This document shows, piece after piece, positions 5,417 to 6,230 of a stretch of 6,230 bases of DNA. This stretch comes from Gammaproteobacteria bacterium (lineage in GTDB: Bacteria > Pseudomonadota > Gammaproteobacteria > UBA6429 > Thiohalophilaceae). Where the stretch lies: positions 1 through 6,230 of the forward strand of contig QILH01000317.1 of the NCBI GenBank assembly GCA_003233255.1, given 5' to 3'. A model generated the notes under the pieces. The model saw only the letters and a list, made by a program, of their open reading frames with translations. It ran no database searches and was not told the DNA's origin. The translations under genes and the position numbers were made by a program. Position 1 is the first letter of the stretch. The number at the start of each line of letters is the position of its first letter.

Positions 5417-6230
5417 CTATATTTTTATAGGTGGCATAGGGCAGTCGAGTACAGCGGAAAAGGTGCGCAATAATTCGATTTCAACCGGGGATATTGTCTG
5501 GTCATGAGTGATGCTAACGACACAGGCCTTCAAAAGCTGTGGCTTGGTGAGAGGTTTTAGCTGAGTTAGTTTTTGCAGAGAACGATCAAGATCAGAAAGA
5601 CTGATTTCATTTTTAGCCACAAATTGCAGCCCGTCAAACTTCAATGTTTTTGCCGCGGCCTTAAAGGACAGTAAAATCTTATTTGTATCGTCCTGGCCGG
5701 TAAAGGCCAACACCGAGAGAAGCACCGATGTTTCTTTTTTCAGCCGGCTAAGACGGGCGTAACGTGCCTTTGGGCGAGTGAGTTTTAAAAACTGTCCATC
5801 AAGATGGCTAAACAAAATTTTCTGTAAACACCATTCCATTAGGTCGACCCGGTTATCCATTTCGATCAGTGCAACCAGATTCTGTTTAAATATCGTGTAT
5901 TGCTGGAGTGATAACTGTTTCAGGGCGGATATAGCAATATCGATTAATGGTAGCCGATGTTCGATGAGCAAGTTGTCGATCTCTGCGATGAGTTTACCGG
6001 TTAACACAAATACATCCGGGTCGGCATTTTTTTGCAAATGTTTTAACTGTTGGCTGCGCATTTCAAGTTCAGTATCCAGCACCATTGAATAAATGATGGC
6101 CCTTGCGCCAAAGGGTGCACGGGCAGCTTCCTTGAGAACCGAAGGCATTTCTGAGATTAACGAACGTGCATGCTGGATGGTTGCATCACTCGGATTGCCA
6201 ATTTGATCGATCGCATTGGCGACATCGATC
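5417..6230 (-). CDS. C-terminal part of a probable M48-family metallopeptidase (5' end beyond window)
   Basis: The frame stays open from the right edge to TAG at 5417-5419, giving about 270 residues. The Met at 6148 is probably internal, because the 27 codons before it also read well (IDVANAIDQIGNPSDATIQH) and join smoothly to the rest. From memory, the segments AARAPFGARAIIYSMVLD, LKQLSLQQYTIFKQNLVALI with DNRVDLMEWCLQKIL after it, and the C-terminal LDCPMPP match the long C-terminal region of large membrane-bound M48 peptidases (Zn-dependent protease with chaperone function). This region is alpha-helical and TerB-like. The HExxH zinc site and membrane helices would be in the missing N-terminal part, so peptidase identity cannot be verified here. 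Its link to the copper genes is unclear; it may be only a neighbour or part of envelope quality control. Confidence 0.62.
   Translation of the reverse strand, partial: IDVANAIDQIGNPSDATIQHARSLISEMPSVLKEAARAPFGARAIIYSMVLDTELEMRSQQLKHLQKNADPDVFVLTGKLIAEIDNLLIEHRLPLIDIAISALKQLSLQQYTIFKQNLVALIEMDNRVDLMEWCLQKILFSHLDGQFLKLTRPKARYARLSRLKKETSVLLSVLAFTGQDDTNKILLSFKAAAKTLKFDGLQFVAKNEISLSDLDRSLQKLTQLKPLTKPQLLKACVVSITHDQTISPVEIELLRTFSAVLDCPMPPIKI

Noticed and set aside
6146..6148. ATG at 6148 as the true start of the M48-like gene
   Set aside because: The frame stays open to the window edge and the upstream residues fit the same protein region, so this Met is internal.

Overview
The window looks like gammaproteobacterial chromosome (inferred from the style of the OmpR-type two-component pair, the M48-type C-terminal region and Shine-Dalgarno-led genes of moderate GC). 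The theme is copper handling in the cell envelope. Every larger gene is on the minus strand; two small genes are on the plus strand. No RNA gene, insertion sequence, CRISPR array or origin was seen, and no gene-free stretch exceeds about 250 bases.

Layout, left to right. 1-1448 (minus) is the N-terminal ~480 codons of a Tat-exported CopA-type multicopper oxidase; its C-terminus lies off the left edge. 1449-1701 is its 5' region. 1702-3084 and 3084-3818 (both minus) encode a sensor histidine kinase and an OmpR-family response regulator whose stop and start codons share one base. 3819-4015 is a divergent control region with an 11-bp perfect inverted repeat and several GTAAC/GTTAC half sites, two of them as GTAAC-N5-GTAAC. 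4016-4330 (plus) encodes a 104-aa exported protein with a nine-residue Met/His repeat. 4458-4577 (plus) encodes a 39-aa single-pass membrane protein. 4728-5258 (minus) encodes a very methionine-rich Spy/CpxP-like (LTxxQ) periplasmic protein. 5417-6230 (minus) is the C-terminal part of a larger protein that resembles the C-terminal region of M48-family metallopeptidases and runs off the right edge.

How it may work together (inference): the kinase carries a Met/His cluster in its periplasmic sensor loop that could sense Cu(I) or Ag(I). It would signal to the regulator, which would act at the GTAAC/GTTAC sites between its own gene and the small exported Met/His protein, and possibly at copA. CopA would oxidise Cu(I) in the periplasm, while the two Met-rich exported proteins would bind metal or protect proteins. 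The least described parts are the 104-aa repeat protein, the 39-aa membrane protein and the operator-like region.
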